64,000 bases of DNA from Candidatus Babelota bacterium (GCA_023379005.1 JAMCTG010000005.1:186001-250000), one strand, 5' to 3'; counted from the first letter of the stretch, positions 43,555-52,645 are shown. The notes: generated from the letters alone by a model not told the origin. A program made the numbers and translations.

Positions 43555-44778
43555 CCATTCATCTAGAAACCCAGTAATTCTAAGTCCTTTATACCAAATA
43601 TCTTTTCCATATTTTTTCTTATATCTCGCTGCTTCTTGGTCGCTATGCGCGGTTTCTATCTCTAATTGATGCATAAATTCTTTTATTTGTAATGGATCTT
43701 CCAGATTCAGTCTTGAAATAATTGCTTGAGCTTCAAGTGGATTTCTTATAACCAGATAAATTTTTTCTAAGCCTTTTGCTGTTGTATCAATATTTAGATC
43801 AAAATCATCATTTATTTCATATAAGTTATCAATTGTATCTAAAATTTGTTTTAAATTTTCGATAAATATTTTTTTTCCTTCTATATGCGCAATGCCGACA
43901 CCATCTATTTGAACTCTAATATTTGATACTCTATGTTCTTTAATTTTTCTTGCACCAGAAAGAATGTTTCTAAATGTGTCCACGGTCCATAAAAATGCTC
44001 TACTTACCAGAGTCGGAATTTGACCTACGCTAGTTTCTCTTACAGACTGCCAATCTACCTGGGAACCCAAATTAAATGAACCAAAATATTGAATCTGGTC
44101 ATCTGTTGAATAAAAATTATAATATTTTTTAAAACCATTTGGACTTGGCATGAAATCCAATCGCGAAGGGGTAAATAAATTAAGAATATCATCAAGAGGT
44201 CTTTTTAAAAGATAAGTTGCATCATTAACAACATTTCCTCCATGGCTATGTGCAAAAGTAATTAATTTTCTAAATTGCAAAGGATTTACATAATCTCTAT
44301 TTATAAGTTCAGCTAAAGATTTTGCGGCCATTCGTCGATCTTCTGAGGTATTACTTCCAGACCACCTAAATGATACAACTTCTATATTTTCATTTTGCCC
44401 TGCCATGCTTTTTGCAAAGTTTAAAATGGCTTTGAATGTTTCATTATCAGAATCATGATACCAAGGTTTTTCACTAGCACCTGTCCCATGAATTACAAAT
44501 AAAACTATTCTTGGTGATGTGGCGAATATTTTCTCAAGGGATATTTCTTTTGTTAGTTCAAGAGTGCCAGTTTCAAGACCAGATTTTTTATAAAAATAAA
44601 TTTTTTTAATATTTTGATCTAAATTCAAAGAATCATATGTTTGTTGATAAATATATCTTTTTTTAAATTCAGTAATATCATACCAGCCATTTAATTTCTT
44701 AAAATCCTGCGGTGCCATTGAATAAATGGTAGAAATAATTGAAAAACAAATGACTGATAAGAGAATTTTTAACTTCAT
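43522..44778 (-). CDS. Exported alpha/beta-hydrolase (lipase-like)
   Basis: A 418-residue protein with a signal peptide (MKLKILLSVICFSIISTIYS, then M-A). After a helical N-terminal domain, IVLFVIHGTGASEKPW gives the oxyanion strand, and FAHSHGGNVVN holds the nucleophile S178. FRWSGSN matches the FGWSG segment of the exported protein at 37712, so the two are related. A later YNFYSTDDQIQYFGSF parallels YNFYSKYDTVQKM in that protein. The substrate is unknown; a role on host lipids is inference. The catalytic acid and His are not assigned. Confidence 0.78.
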   Translation of the reverse strand: MKLKILLSVICFSIISTIYSMAPQDFKKLNGWYDITEFKKRYIYQQTYDSLNLDQNIKKIYFYKKSGLETGTLELTKEISLEKIFATSPRIVLFVIHGTGASEKPWYHDSDNETFKAILNFAKSMAGQNENIEVVSFRWSGSNTSEDRRMAAKSLAELINRDYVNPLQFRKLITFAHSHGGNVVNDATYLLKRPLDDILNLFTPSRLDFMPSPNGFKKYYNFYSTDDQIQYFGSFNLGSQVDWQSVRETSVGQIPTLVSRAFLWTVDTFRNILSGARKIKEHRVSNIRVQIDGVGIAHIEGKKIFIENLKQILDTIDNLYEINDDFDLNIDTTAKGLEKIYLVIRNPLEAQAIISRLNLEDPLQIKEFMHQLEIETAHSDQEAARYKKKYGKDIWYKGLRITGFLDEWLKLFKIKSPK

Positions 44779-44920
44779 ACCCTATCCTTATAATTTTCTA
44801 ATATAAATTTTAATAAAAATAAGCTTTATTTTTCAAGAGTTTCGTCAAATATCAATATTATTGCTATTTGAATGAGTTATTTGATATGATATAAATAAAA
44901 TAAGTAAAATAAGGAAAAAT

Positions 44921-46186
44921 ATGCTTAGATTATTAATTTTATTCATTTTTATAAATATGCTCACACCTTTCTCTTTTGCTATGGAACCCAAATATCATTC
45001 TGAAGGCAAAGAGGAGGAACCCGAATCAATGGAAATTGTTTCTTCAAAAGGAAAAAGAAAGGCGGAAGAAGAGCCGGAAGAGGCTGAAATTACTTTAAAA
45101 AAAGGAAAAACACCTGAAGCTGAACTGTCTTATTTAGAAACTTTACCAGCAGAATTGAATTTAGCAATTGCAAATAAATTGCTTGATCCCTTGATCGAAC
45201 AACTAAAAATAGAAAAAAAAAAACTTCTTGAAGCATATCCATTACCTGCGCATGAATTTATGGAAGCTGAAAGAAAACTCTATTCAGTTCCACCATTAAA
45301 ACCTGAAGATTTAAAAGAAATTTTTATAATAATTTTTAATATGGTTAGTATTCGTAATCGAATTATTTTAACAAGTAAAACTTTGTCTGAACAATTTAAA
45401 GAAATAATTGAAAACAAAATAATTAAAGCAGTAAAAAATTTAAATCCAAATATCAAAAATTATCTATTAGAAATCGCTATTCTTTCCAAGAAAACTGATT
45501 TTGTAAAACTCATGTTAAAAACCAACGCAAATCCTTATGCTAAAATTTATACAACTCCAAAAACAGGGCAAGTATTTTTAAGAACTTCTATACAAACGGC
45601 TCTAGCATCTAGTACACCATCTATCCTAAAAGCTTTAATTAATTCAGGAGTAAAACCACCTATTTCAAAAGTTGAGCAAGAAGAAGAAAGGTGGCTAGCA
45701 TGGGCTATACTTTCTAAAAATATAGAATTAGTAGAATATCTTTTAAAGACTTTAAGATTAAATCCAAACATATTATATGGAAAAATAGTCGCCTTTCCCT
45801 CATTTGAAAAAAATTATCCTTTATTAATAGCAGTATTTAATGAGGATATAAATATGGTTAAATTATTATTAAAATATGGAGCAAAGGTTGATGGATTATT
45901 ACCCGAAAGTCTTATACCTTTGGTATATGCAGCAGAAAATAAGAATAAAGAAATGGTAAAAGTTCTTCTTGAGCATGGTGCAACTCCAAATCCTAAAGTT
46001 TTGATTACAAAACAATTTATAATTTTTAATCCAAACACTAAACAATATGAAGCAACACCAGTTACTGAGCCTATTTACACGAAACTAACTGATTCGTTGG
46101 GTGCATTAGTTGGCAAAGACAATCCTGAAAATCAAAAAATTATTGAAATAATAAGATTATTAAAACAATACGGTGCAAAAGAATAA
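44921..46186 (+). CDS. Exported F-box-like/ankyrin protein, paralogue 1
   Basis: A 421-residue protein with a signal peptide ending FSFA-ME. A charged linker (KYHSEGKEEEPESMEIVSSKGK) precedes LETLPAELNLAIANKLLDPL, which matches the opening of an F-box, and an IILTSKTLSEQF segment resembles the F-box's L-x-x-V-S-K-x-F end, although about 100 residues intervene. The C-terminal half has ankyrin repeats (PLLIAVFNEDINMVKLLLKYGAK, PLVYAAENKNKEMVKVLLEHG). AAGGAAAAAT precedes the ATG. A paralogue begins three bases after its stop. Role as ubiquitin-related effector is inference. Confidence 0.82.
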   Translation: MLRLLILFIFINMLTPFSFAMEPKYHSEGKEEEPESMEIVSSKGKRKAEEEPEEAEITLKKGKTPEAELSYLETLPAELNLAIANKLLDPLIEQLKIEKKKLLEAYPLPAHEFMEAERKLYSVPPLKPEDLKEIFIIIFNMVSIRNRIILTSKTLSEQFKEIIENKIIKAVKNLNPNIKNYLLEIAILSKKTDFVKLMLKTNANPYAKIYTTPKTGQVFLRTSIQTALASSTPSILKALINSGVKPPISKVEQEEERWLAWAILSKNIELVEYLLKTLRLNPNILYGKIVAFPSFEKNYPLLIAVFNEDINMVKLLLKYGAKVDGLLPESLIPLVYAAENKNKEMVKVLLEHGATPNPKVLITKQFIIFNPNTKQYEATPVTEPIYTKLTDSLGALVGKDNPENQKIIEIIRLLKQYGAKE

Positions 46187-46189
46187 AAG

Positions 46190-47380
46190 ATGCTTAGATT
46201 ATTATTTTTATTCATTTTTCTAAATATGGTTAGCCCATTCTCTTTCGCTATGAAAGAAAAATATCATTCTGAAGGCAAAGAGGAGGAACCCTACTACGCT
46301 GAAGCTTCGAAGGGCAAAGAACCCGAATCAATGGAGATTGTATCTGCAAAAGGAAAAAAAAAGGCTAAAGAAGAACTTTCTTTGATAGAAAAATTACCAA
46401 GAGAAATACGTCAAGAAATTATAAATCAGACTTTAGATCCTTTAGTTGATAAACTAAAACAAGAAGAACAAAATTTCGTAGAAAAATATAAAAAAGCAAA
46501 CGTGTTAAATCCAGTAACTTCTGCCTTTACAGTAATTCACCAATTTACAGTCGCTAATGCCCCAATTACAAAAATAATTTTATCTAATGTAGGACCTTTT
46601 TATATAGATTTGACAAATATTTATAAAATTATTAATGAAATGCTAACATTTCGTTCCCAACTTTTACCCATAAGTAAAACATTTTTAGAATCAAAAAAAT
46701 TTATTGAAAATAAAATCTTTCGTTCAGTAAAAGAACTCAATCCTACAGTTAAAAATTCATTGATAATGCTAGCAATTTATTTTCACAACCTTGAAATTCT
46801 ATCAATTCTATCTGCAGCTGGGGCAAATCCTAACGCTGAACTTCTCAGCATTAAAGCTGAAGATTGGCAGCCTAAAAACTTATTTGATACCGCTAAATTA
46901 TTTGTAAAACCATTACAGTATGCAGTCAAGAGGGGATCTATCAGGATGATTGAGTCACTAATAAAAGGTGGGGCAATAATACCGAATCCCGAGCTAGATT
47001 TGAGTGAAAACAGGATTGATTTAATAAGAACTGCTGCTATCAATAATCGGCTTAGAGTATTAAAATTTCTTGTTGAAAAATTACAGTTAAATCCAGATGT
47101 TTTAGGACCTCGTGGACAAACACCTCTTGTAATATCGGCCCTTCAAGGAAATAAAGAAATGGTAAAATTTTTACTTGGAAAAGACGCCAATGCAAATGTC
47201 ATATCGTCTGTAATTATACAAACTACAGAATCAACATTCGAATTTACTCCACAACAAAACCTAATAACACTTCTGCAAATTTTTATTGAAAATAGTTATG
47301 AAACAAAAGAACATCCGGAAAAAATTCCTATTTATGTTGAGATAATTGAGTTGTTAAAACAATACGGCGCAAAAGAGTAG
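46190..47380 (+). CDS. Exported F-box-like/ankyrin protein, paralogue 2
   Basis: A 396-residue tandem paralogue of the preceding gene. The signal peptide (MLRLLFLFIFLNMVSPFSFA, then M-K) and the linker (EKYHSEGKEEEP...ESMEIVSAKGK) are nearly the same, with an added YYAEASKGKEP stretch. The F-box-like part is IEKLPREIRQEIINQTLDPL, and LLPISKTFLESKKF matches LILTSKTL in the paralogue. Ankyrin units include PLQYAVKRGSIRMIESLIKGG and PLVISALQGNKEMVKFLLGK, and both end ELLKQYGAKE or RLLKQYGAKE. No ribosome-binding site is obvious, so it is probably coupled to the gene before it. Confidence 0.82.
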   Translation: MLRLLFLFIFLNMVSPFSFAMKEKYHSEGKEEEPYYAEASKGKEPESMEIVSAKGKKKAKEELSLIEKLPREIRQEIINQTLDPLVDKLKQEEQNFVEKYKKANVLNPVTSAFTVIHQFTVANAPITKIILSNVGPFYIDLTNIYKIINEMLTFRSQLLPISKTFLESKKFIENKIFRSVKELNPTVKNSLIMLAIYFHNLEILSILSAAGANPNAELLSIKAEDWQPKNLFDTAKLFVKPLQYAVKRGSIRMIESLIKGGAIIPNPELDLSENRIDLIRTAAINNRLRVLKFLVEKLQLNPDVLGPRGQTPLVISALQGNKEMVKFLLGKDANANVISSVIIQTTESTFEFTPQQNLITLLQIFIENSYETKEHPEKIPIYVEIIELLKQYGAKE

Positions 47381-47452
47381 AAACTGGATTTAAAATTGAT
47401 CGATGCTAAAATAAAAATGTTAATTAAGAGAAAATTACAATAGTACTTAAAC

Positions 47453-48859
47453 ATGACAAATAACTTACAAGCGATAATTTTAGCCGCAGGCAGATCATCG
47501 CGATTTAATACAAAAAATACAAAATTAAGCTATAAAATATGTGGTCAAGAAATGATCGCATATCCAGCCAAATTGCTGGGTCAAATGAAAATACCAACAA
47601 CTCTTATAGTTGGTTATCAAAAAGAAATAGTAAAAGAAACAATAGAAAAACATAATCTTGAAGCATCATTTGTCGAACAAACTGACCAAAAAGGAACTGG
47701 GCACGCACTTTTACTTACTAAAGATTTATGGTCCAAAGAAAATATTTTGGTTATGAATGGTGATATGCCGCTCATTACAAAAGAAATTCTTGAAAATTTA
47801 ATTGAACATCACTCCAAAACAAAAGCTACCATTACTCTTGTATCAGCTTATAATACAGATCCATCTCTACAAAGTTATGGAAGAGTACTAAAAGAAAATA
47901 ATAAAGTTGAAATTATAGAAGCAAAACATTTTAAAGGAGATTTAAATGCTCCATGTTTTATCAATGCCGGTATTTATTTAATTAAAAAAGAATTTTTAGA
48001 AAAACATATTAAAGATTTACAATATAATTCTTTAACCGGGGAAATGTACATTACCGACCTAATTGCTTTAGCAAGCCAAAAAAATTATTTAGTTGAAACA
48101 ATAAATGCACAATTTGATCTCGTAAGAGGCGTAAATACTTTAAAGGAACTTTGGGCAGCAGAACAAATTAAAAAATCAGAATTAATAAATTTTTGGCAAG
48201 AACGTGGTGTTTATTTTTCTTTAGCTCAAAGCGTGCATATTGATTTAGATGTAACAATTGGCAGCGAAACTCTAATCGGCATGGGAGCGCAATTACTCCA
48301 GGGAACAAGAATCGGCTCGAGAGTAAATATTGGTTTTGGAAGTGTCATAACTTCGAGTGAAATTCATGATGATGTTATAATTCATCCATGTTCAGTTATT
48401 ACAAAAACAAAAATTGAATCGCACGCACAAATTGGGCCATTTGCACATATTCGCAATAATAGCCATATTGGCGAGTCTTCAGTTATTGGAAATTTTGTTG
48501 AAATTTCTAAAACAGAATTTGGCGCAAATAGTAAAGCCAAACATTTGACATATATTGGAAATGCAAAAATTGGTTCTAATGTAAATATTGGCGGAGGAAC
48601 AATTGTTTGCAACTATAATGGAGTTACAAAAAATACAACAACAATTCATGACAATGCATCTATTGGAAGTAATAATTGTTTAGTGGCACCGGTTGAAATT
48701 GGCCAAGAAGCAATCACAGGAGCTGGCTCAGTAATTACTGAAAATGTTCCGGATCATGCATTAGCGGTAGCTCGAGCTCAACAAGTGAATAAAGAAAATT
48801 ATGCTCTTAAGTTAAAAGAAAAATACAAAAAAAATGATAAAATTTATTCACACGGCTGA
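47453..48859 (+). CDS. glmU: Bifunctional N-acetylglucosamine-1-phosphate uridyltransferase/acetyltransferase
   Basis: GlmU makes UDP-GlcNAc for peptidoglycan. The N-terminal nucleotidyltransferase starts AIILAAGRSSRFNTKNTKLS, with QKGTGHALLLT, MNGDMPLI and AGIYLI; the C-terminal left-handed beta-helix has hexapeptide repeats (IGSRVNIGFGSVI, IHPCSVITKTKI, NNSHIGESSVIGNFVEI) and the acetyltransferase segment KHLTYIGNAKIG, then IGGGTIVCNYNG. The 468 residues match the family. The start of sbcD overlaps its last 26 bases, so the two genes are coupled. Confidence 0.97.
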   Translation: MTNNLQAIILAAGRSSRFNTKNTKLSYKICGQEMIAYPAKLLGQMKIPTTLIVGYQKEIVKETIEKHNLEASFVEQTDQKGTGHALLLTKDLWSKENILVMNGDMPLITKEILENLIEHHSKTKATITLVSAYNTDPSLQSYGRVLKENNKVEIIEAKHFKGDLNAPCFINAGIYLIKKEFLEKHIKDLQYNSLTGEMYITDLIALASQKNYLVETINAQFDLVRGVNTLKELWAAEQIKKSELINFWQERGVYFSLAQSVHIDLDVTIGSETLIGMGAQLLQGTRIGSRVNIGFGSVITSSEIHDDVIIHPCSVITKTKIESHAQIGPFAHIRNNSHIGESSVIGNFVEISKTEFGANSKAKHLTYIGNAKIGSNVNIGGGTIVCNYNGVTKNTTTIHDNASIGSNNCLVAPVEIGQEAITGAGSVITENVPDHALAVARAQQVNKENYALKLKEKYKKNDKIYSHG

Positions 48860-50063
48860 TATTCATTTTGGCATGGAGAACTATGGTAAAATAGATCCTG
48901 CCACAGGAATTCATACAAGATTATTAGATTTTGAAAAAGCATTAAATTTTTGTATCGATTTTGCGGTTGATAACCAAGTAGATTTTTTTCTTTTTTCTGG
49001 TGACGCATACAAAACTGCTCACCCTAGCCCCACACAACAACACTTATTATTACAATGTTTTTTAAGATTATATAAAGCGCAAATTCCAATTATTATTATT
49101 GTTGGCAATCATGACAATCCATTAAGTTTTGGTAAAGCCAATTCATTAGAAATTTTTGGACAGCTCCCTGTCAGCGGATTTCATGTTATTAGTAAACCAA
49201 CAACATTATTAATTGAAACAAAATCTGGTCCTGTGCAAATAGTTGGAATACCATGGCCAACCCGAAATAATATTACAACCGCATCGACTAACCTTGTAAG
49301 CTCTGCAATAGAAATCACAGATCTTATTAGCAAAAGTTTAAGTAGAATAATTAAACAAATGGCCGAACAATTGGATCAAAATATTCCATCTGTTCTTGCT
49401 GGACATTTAACTGTTACTTCAGGAATATTTTCAGGCTCTGAAAAAAAAGCTATTTATGGAACAGATCCAGTTTTTTTGCCGTCTGAACTTGCAATTGAAC
49501 CGTTTGACTATGTCGCACTGGGACATTTGCATAGATACCAAAATTTAAATGCAAAAGGTTACCCTGCTGTTGTTTATTCTGGTTCAATTGAACGAATAGA
49601 TTTTGGCGAACGAAAAGAAGAAAAAGGATTCTGTTTTGTTAAAATTCATGAGAAAAATAATACTGAACATGAATTTATAAAAACACCAACTCGCCCATTT
49701 ATACAAATTGAATTGGAACTTTCCGACGATATCGACCAAACTGAACAGATTTTAAATGAATTAAAAAAGCATGAGGTCAAAGATTCCGTAATAAAAATTA
49801 TTTATACGTTAAACCAGGGACAAAAAGATAAAGTTGATATCCCAGCAATTCAACAGGCATGCGCTGATGCGATGTATATTGCAGGTATAGTTCCAATTAG
49901 AAAAAATATAATAAGAGATCGAAGAACACCATTAAAAGTAGATATGGATCTTATTAAATTATTAGATTCTTATTTGAGCAATAGACAGGAATTAAAATCT
50001 AAAAAGGATTCTCTTCTTGCAAAGGCTGTTGATCTAGAAAATCAATGTGAGTGTGATAATTAA
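48834..50063 (+). CDS. sbcD: Nuclease SbcCD subunit D
   Basis: A 409-residue Mre11-type metallophosphoesterase that with SbcC opens DNA hairpins and trims ends. Motifs are FIHTADIHFGMENYG, FFLFSGDAYKTAHPSP, VGNHDNP, VLAGHLTV and VALGHLHRYQ, with the expected Asp, His and Asn metal ligands. SbcC is not adjacent downstream, since a convergent gene follows. The ATG lies 26 bases inside glmU, and the final 65 bases lie under the SurA-like gene. Hairpin cleavage is notable in a genome with many palindromes. Confidence 0.92.
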   Translation: MIKFIHTADIHFGMENYGKIDPATGIHTRLLDFEKALNFCIDFAVDNQVDFFLFSGDAYKTAHPSPTQQHLLLQCFLRLYKAQIPIIIIVGNHDNPLSFGKANSLEIFGQLPVSGFHVISKPTTLLIETKSGPVQIVGIPWPTRNNITTASTNLVSSAIEITDLISKSLSRIIKQMAEQLDQNIPSVLAGHLTVTSGIFSGSEKKAIYGTDPVFLPSELAIEPFDYVALGHLHRYQNLNAKGYPAVVYSGSIERIDFGERKEEKGFCFVKIHEKNNTEHEFIKTPTRPFIQIELELSDDIDQTEQILNELKKHEVKDSVIKIIYTLNQGQKDKVDIPAIQQACADAMYIAGIVPIRKNIIRDRRTPLKVDMDLIKLLDSYLSNRQELKSKKDSLLAKAVDLENQCECDN

Positions 50064-50910
50064 TTTTTGCATCTTTTATTAATTTTTCTTGATATTCATT
50101 TACAAGCTCTTTAACTTTTTTCATTTTTAATTGCATCTCAATTTCTTCTTCGCGTTCTTCTAGAGGCACAAACGCTTCAGGAAATTTTTTAACTAATTTT
50201 ACCAACACAATGCTATTTTCTGTTGTTTTTAATTTTGCAACAGCAGATTCTTCCATTGTCGTAATAAATTTTTGATTCTTACTAAATTCACTTTCTTTAA
50301 GTTCAATCGGTTCATCCCACAAAATTGCGTAATTAATATCTCCAGATTTAATTAGTTTATCTAAAGCTTTTAAATTTTCTTCTTTAGATTTTTTTGGATT
50401 AAAATTAAAAATCCCTTGAGCAATTTTATAAACAGCTTCTTGTTTAATTGGATGTGCAATATAGTAATTATAAATAGCTTCTGGTGTGACTATAAGCTGC
50501 TTTTGAGACCTTGTTCTATAAGTTGTTATTTCTTGGATCATTTGTGCGCGTCTAAGTTCTTCTTTTCCGCTTTCGATTGTATAACCAAGTTCTTTAAAAC
50601 TCATCTCAATTTGTTTTTTTGTATAGCCAGCCTGTTTTTGCAGCTGATTAAGATATTTTTCAACATCTTGGTCACTAACTTCAATTTTTAATTTTTTTGA
50701 ATCTAAAATAGCAAGCTCTTCAACTAATAAATCTCGAGGTGTACGCGGTGCACCTGTCAGCCCAGATTTTATGTCAGACTTTATAATTAGAACATTGCCT
50801 TCGGGATGATAAATTGTCATCAAAGTTTCGTCGACAAGCTCTAATTCTTTGCTGAATAAATTTATAGAGAAACATAGGATTAAAAAAGCTAATAATTTTT
50901 TCATTTGCAT
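49999..50910 (-). CDS. SurA-like periplasmic chaperone
   Basis: A 303-residue protein with a signal peptide (MKKLLAFLILCFSINLFS). The mature N-terminal region resembles the SurA N-domain: LLVEELAILDSKKLKIEVSDQDVEKYLNQLQ, followed by SFKELGYTIESGKEELRRAQMIQEI. No standard parvulin domain is clear; residues 150-250 retain the outline (ITTMEESAVAKLKTTENSIVLVKLV). It probably escorts outer-membrane proteins to the BAM machine. Met 1 or Met 3 could start it. Its 3' end overlaps sbcD by 65 bases. Confidence 0.72.
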   Translation of the reverse strand: MQMKKLLAFLILCFSINLFSKELELVDETLMTIYHPEGNVLIIKSDIKSGLTGAPRTPRDLLVEELAILDSKKLKIEVSDQDVEKYLNQLQKQAGYTKKQIEMSFKELGYTIESGKEELRRAQMIQEITTYRTRSQKQLIVTPEAIYNYYIAHPIKQEAVYKIAQGIFNFNPKKSKEENLKALDKLIKSGDINYAILWDEPIELKESEFSKNQKFITTMEESAVAKLKTTENSIVLVKLVKKFPEAFVPLEEREEEIEMQLKMKKVKELVNEYQEKLIKDAKINYHTHIDFLDQQPLQEENPF

Positions 50911-50959
50911 ATCTGGTTAAAGACCAATATTAGTAAGATAAATTATAGCATAGTTATTT

Positions 50960-50996
50960 AAAATAAAAACCGGAGATTGATTTAGTCAATCTCCGG
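50960..50996 (-). terminator. Rho-independent terminator for the small exported-protein cluster
   Basis: On the minus strand CCGGAGATTGA pairs with TCAATCTCCGG across a five-base loop (eleven pairs), followed by TTTTTATTTT. It lies 25 bases after the 51022-51495 stop. It shares its CCGGAGAT stem base with the terminator at 52770-52797. Confidence 0.9.
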
Positions 50997-51021
50997 AACA
51001 TTTATTAATTTTGAGAATCAC

Positions 51022-51495
51022 TTATTTTTGGGAACCTGAATCGGAATATTCACAGCACCCTTGTATAATAACTGCAGCAATTTTTGTATATTTTAAAATT
51101 AGAGAGTCTACTTGTGCTTGATCAAGTTTTTGTTCTAAATCACGATTTTTCTTTAATAATTCTATTGCTTTGCCTACCGCAAATGATATCAAAATATCTT
51201 GTTCTGCAATCAACAAATGATAATTCTCATATTCTGAACTAATTTTTGCATCAAATTCAGCAAACATAGTTTGTGTAATTAAAACAGTAATGGCTTTGGT
51301 CATCTCGAAATAAATAGAATTTCTAAACACATCATATTCTTTTTTACTAGCTTTTATGTCAACGGTAAATTCATCGATCTTCGGGCAGACAATTTCCATA
51401 GCATCTTCTTTTGATTCAGAATGAGATTTTTCTTCCATTGCATACAAATTTGATACAAGAAAAACCATAGTTAAATAAGATAATTTTTTTAGCAT
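51022..51495 (-). CDS. Small exported protein, tandem family member 3
   Basis: The ATG at 51495 follows AAGGATAAAA and gives 157 residues; the frame is open to 51513. The signal peptide MLKKLSYLTMVFLVSNLYA is followed by MEEKSHSESKEDAMEIV, which closely matches the linker of the F-box/ankyrin paralogues at 44921 and 46190. The remainder is helical, with LKKNRDLEQKLDQAQVDSLILKY, and not recognised. Its leader matches the members at 51547-52048 and 52148-52645. A terminator follows. Exported; role unknown. Confidence 0.72.
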   Translation of the reverse strand: MLKKLSYLTMVFLVSNLYAMEEKSHSESKEDAMEIVCPKIDEFTVDIKASKKEYDVFRNSIYFEMTKAITVLITQTMFAEFDAKISSEYENYHLLIAEQDILISFAVGKAIELLKKNRDLEQKLDQAQVDSLILKYTKIAAVIIQGCCEYSDSGSQK

Positions 51496-51546
51496 TTTTA
51501 TCCTTTCCATCAAATATATTTATCCATGCCTTATTTAAAATATTAT

Positions 51547-52048
51547 TTACTTAGCTTCTTCTTGACTATTATTTTCTTCAGAATCTGAATCATCTTTTTC
51601 ATCATTTGAAACGCCTTCAAACAAAAGTTTCATAACTTCATTAGCTTTGCCACACAATTCAGTCGTTTTTTCTAGGCTTGCAAGAATTTTGAAGAAGCCA
51701 TTTTTTTAGCCCTTCAAACAAATCGTTTAACTGTTTTTCGTCTAATTCTTTATTCATCTCACTTTTAGGCAGAACCTTCATAGCTTCTGTAATTGCCAAG
51801 CTAATTCTATATTTTTCATTAGTTTCTTCTAAAGAATTAGTATCAAATTGATTTGAAATTTTTGATTCAAAAAATTCTGTAAGTTTTCCATGTATTTTTA
51901 TAGAATTTATTAACCAAGAAGATTTTGAGTATAAATTATCTGATTTTTGTAATGACTCGGATTCTCTACGAGTCGAGGGTTGATCTTCCATTGCATATAA
52001 ATTTGATGCAATAAGAACCATAGTTAAAATCGATAATTTTTTTTGCAT
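51547..52048 (-). pseudogene. Small exported protein, tandem family member 2, frameshifted at an A7 tract
   Basis: As read, translation from 52048 stops at 51659 after 129 residues with a tail LKKWLLQNSCKPRKND that has no family match. One base earlier or later in frame, the downstream sequence reads LASLEKTTELCGKANEVMKL and ends SDSEENNSQEEAK at 51547. This aligns without gaps to the C-terminus of member 1 (for example KVNETIKSFF and LDSEENNNKEN). Removing one A from the A7 tract (T7 at 51701-51707 on the plus strand) restores the full frame. It could be a true pseudogene, a sequencing error, or a site of transcriptional slippage. Signal peptide: MQKKLSILTMVLIASNLYA. Confidence 0.75.
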
Positions 52049-52147
52049 TTTTTGTCCTTATATTATCTTAATTTTATTGAAAATATATCATTATAATAAT
52101 CTCGACCAGTATTTGGCCGAGGCTTTTAAATATGTAATATTGCTTAT

Positions 52148-52645
52148 TTAGTTTTCTTTATTATTATTTTCTTCAGAATCTAAATCATCTTCTTGGGATG
52201 CTGAAGAAACGTCATTAAAAAAAGATTTGATAGTCTCATTTACTTTTTGCACTAAGGCATTCAACTTTTCTTCATTCCAAAGAATTCGAAGCGCCATTTC
52301 TTTAGATTTTTCAAACAAATCATCAAATTGCTTTTGGTCTAAGTCTTTATTCATTTCATTTTTTGGCAAAGTCTTCATGACTTCTAAAACTATCAAACCG
52401 ATTATACTTTTTACATCAGCTTCTTCGTCATTATTTTCTTCAACATTTGAATCAATGTCTTGTCTAGATAAAATTTCTAATTCGAGAAAATCACTAAGTT
52501 TACTTTGAATTTTTCTAAGATTTGATAACCAATATGATTCCGGAGTTCTTGAAGACTGGACATCAGTTGGTGATTGCATTTCTTCCATGGCAAACAAATT
52601 TGTTGCAGCAAGAGCAATTGATAAATAAGATAATTTTTTTAGCAT
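52148..52645 (-). CDS. Small exported protein, tandem family member 1
   Basis: The ATG at 52645 gives 165 residues with a signal peptide MLKKLSYLSIALAATNLFA followed by M-E-E, so I prefer it to the longer frame from 52708. The mature part is helical and acidic, with NEMNKDLDQKQFDDLFEKSKEM shared with member 2 (EMNKELDEKQLNDLFEGLKK), and ends LDSEENNNKEN. It is not recognised. The three genes lie head to tail; member 3 is the most divergent. Confidence 0.72.
   Translation of the reverse strand: MLKKLSYLSIALAATNLFAMEEMQSPTDVQSSRTPESYWLSNLRKIQSKLSDFLELEILSRQDIDSNVEENNDEEADVKSIIGLIVLEVMKTLPKNEMNKDLDQKQFDDLFEKSKEMALRILWNEEKLNALVQKVNETIKSFFNDVSSASQEDDLDSEENNNKEN

Noticed and set aside
52101-52121. 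Hairpin CTCGACCA...TTGGCCGAG as a terminator
   Set aside because: The stem has a mismatch and no good T-run on the minus strand, so support is too weak.
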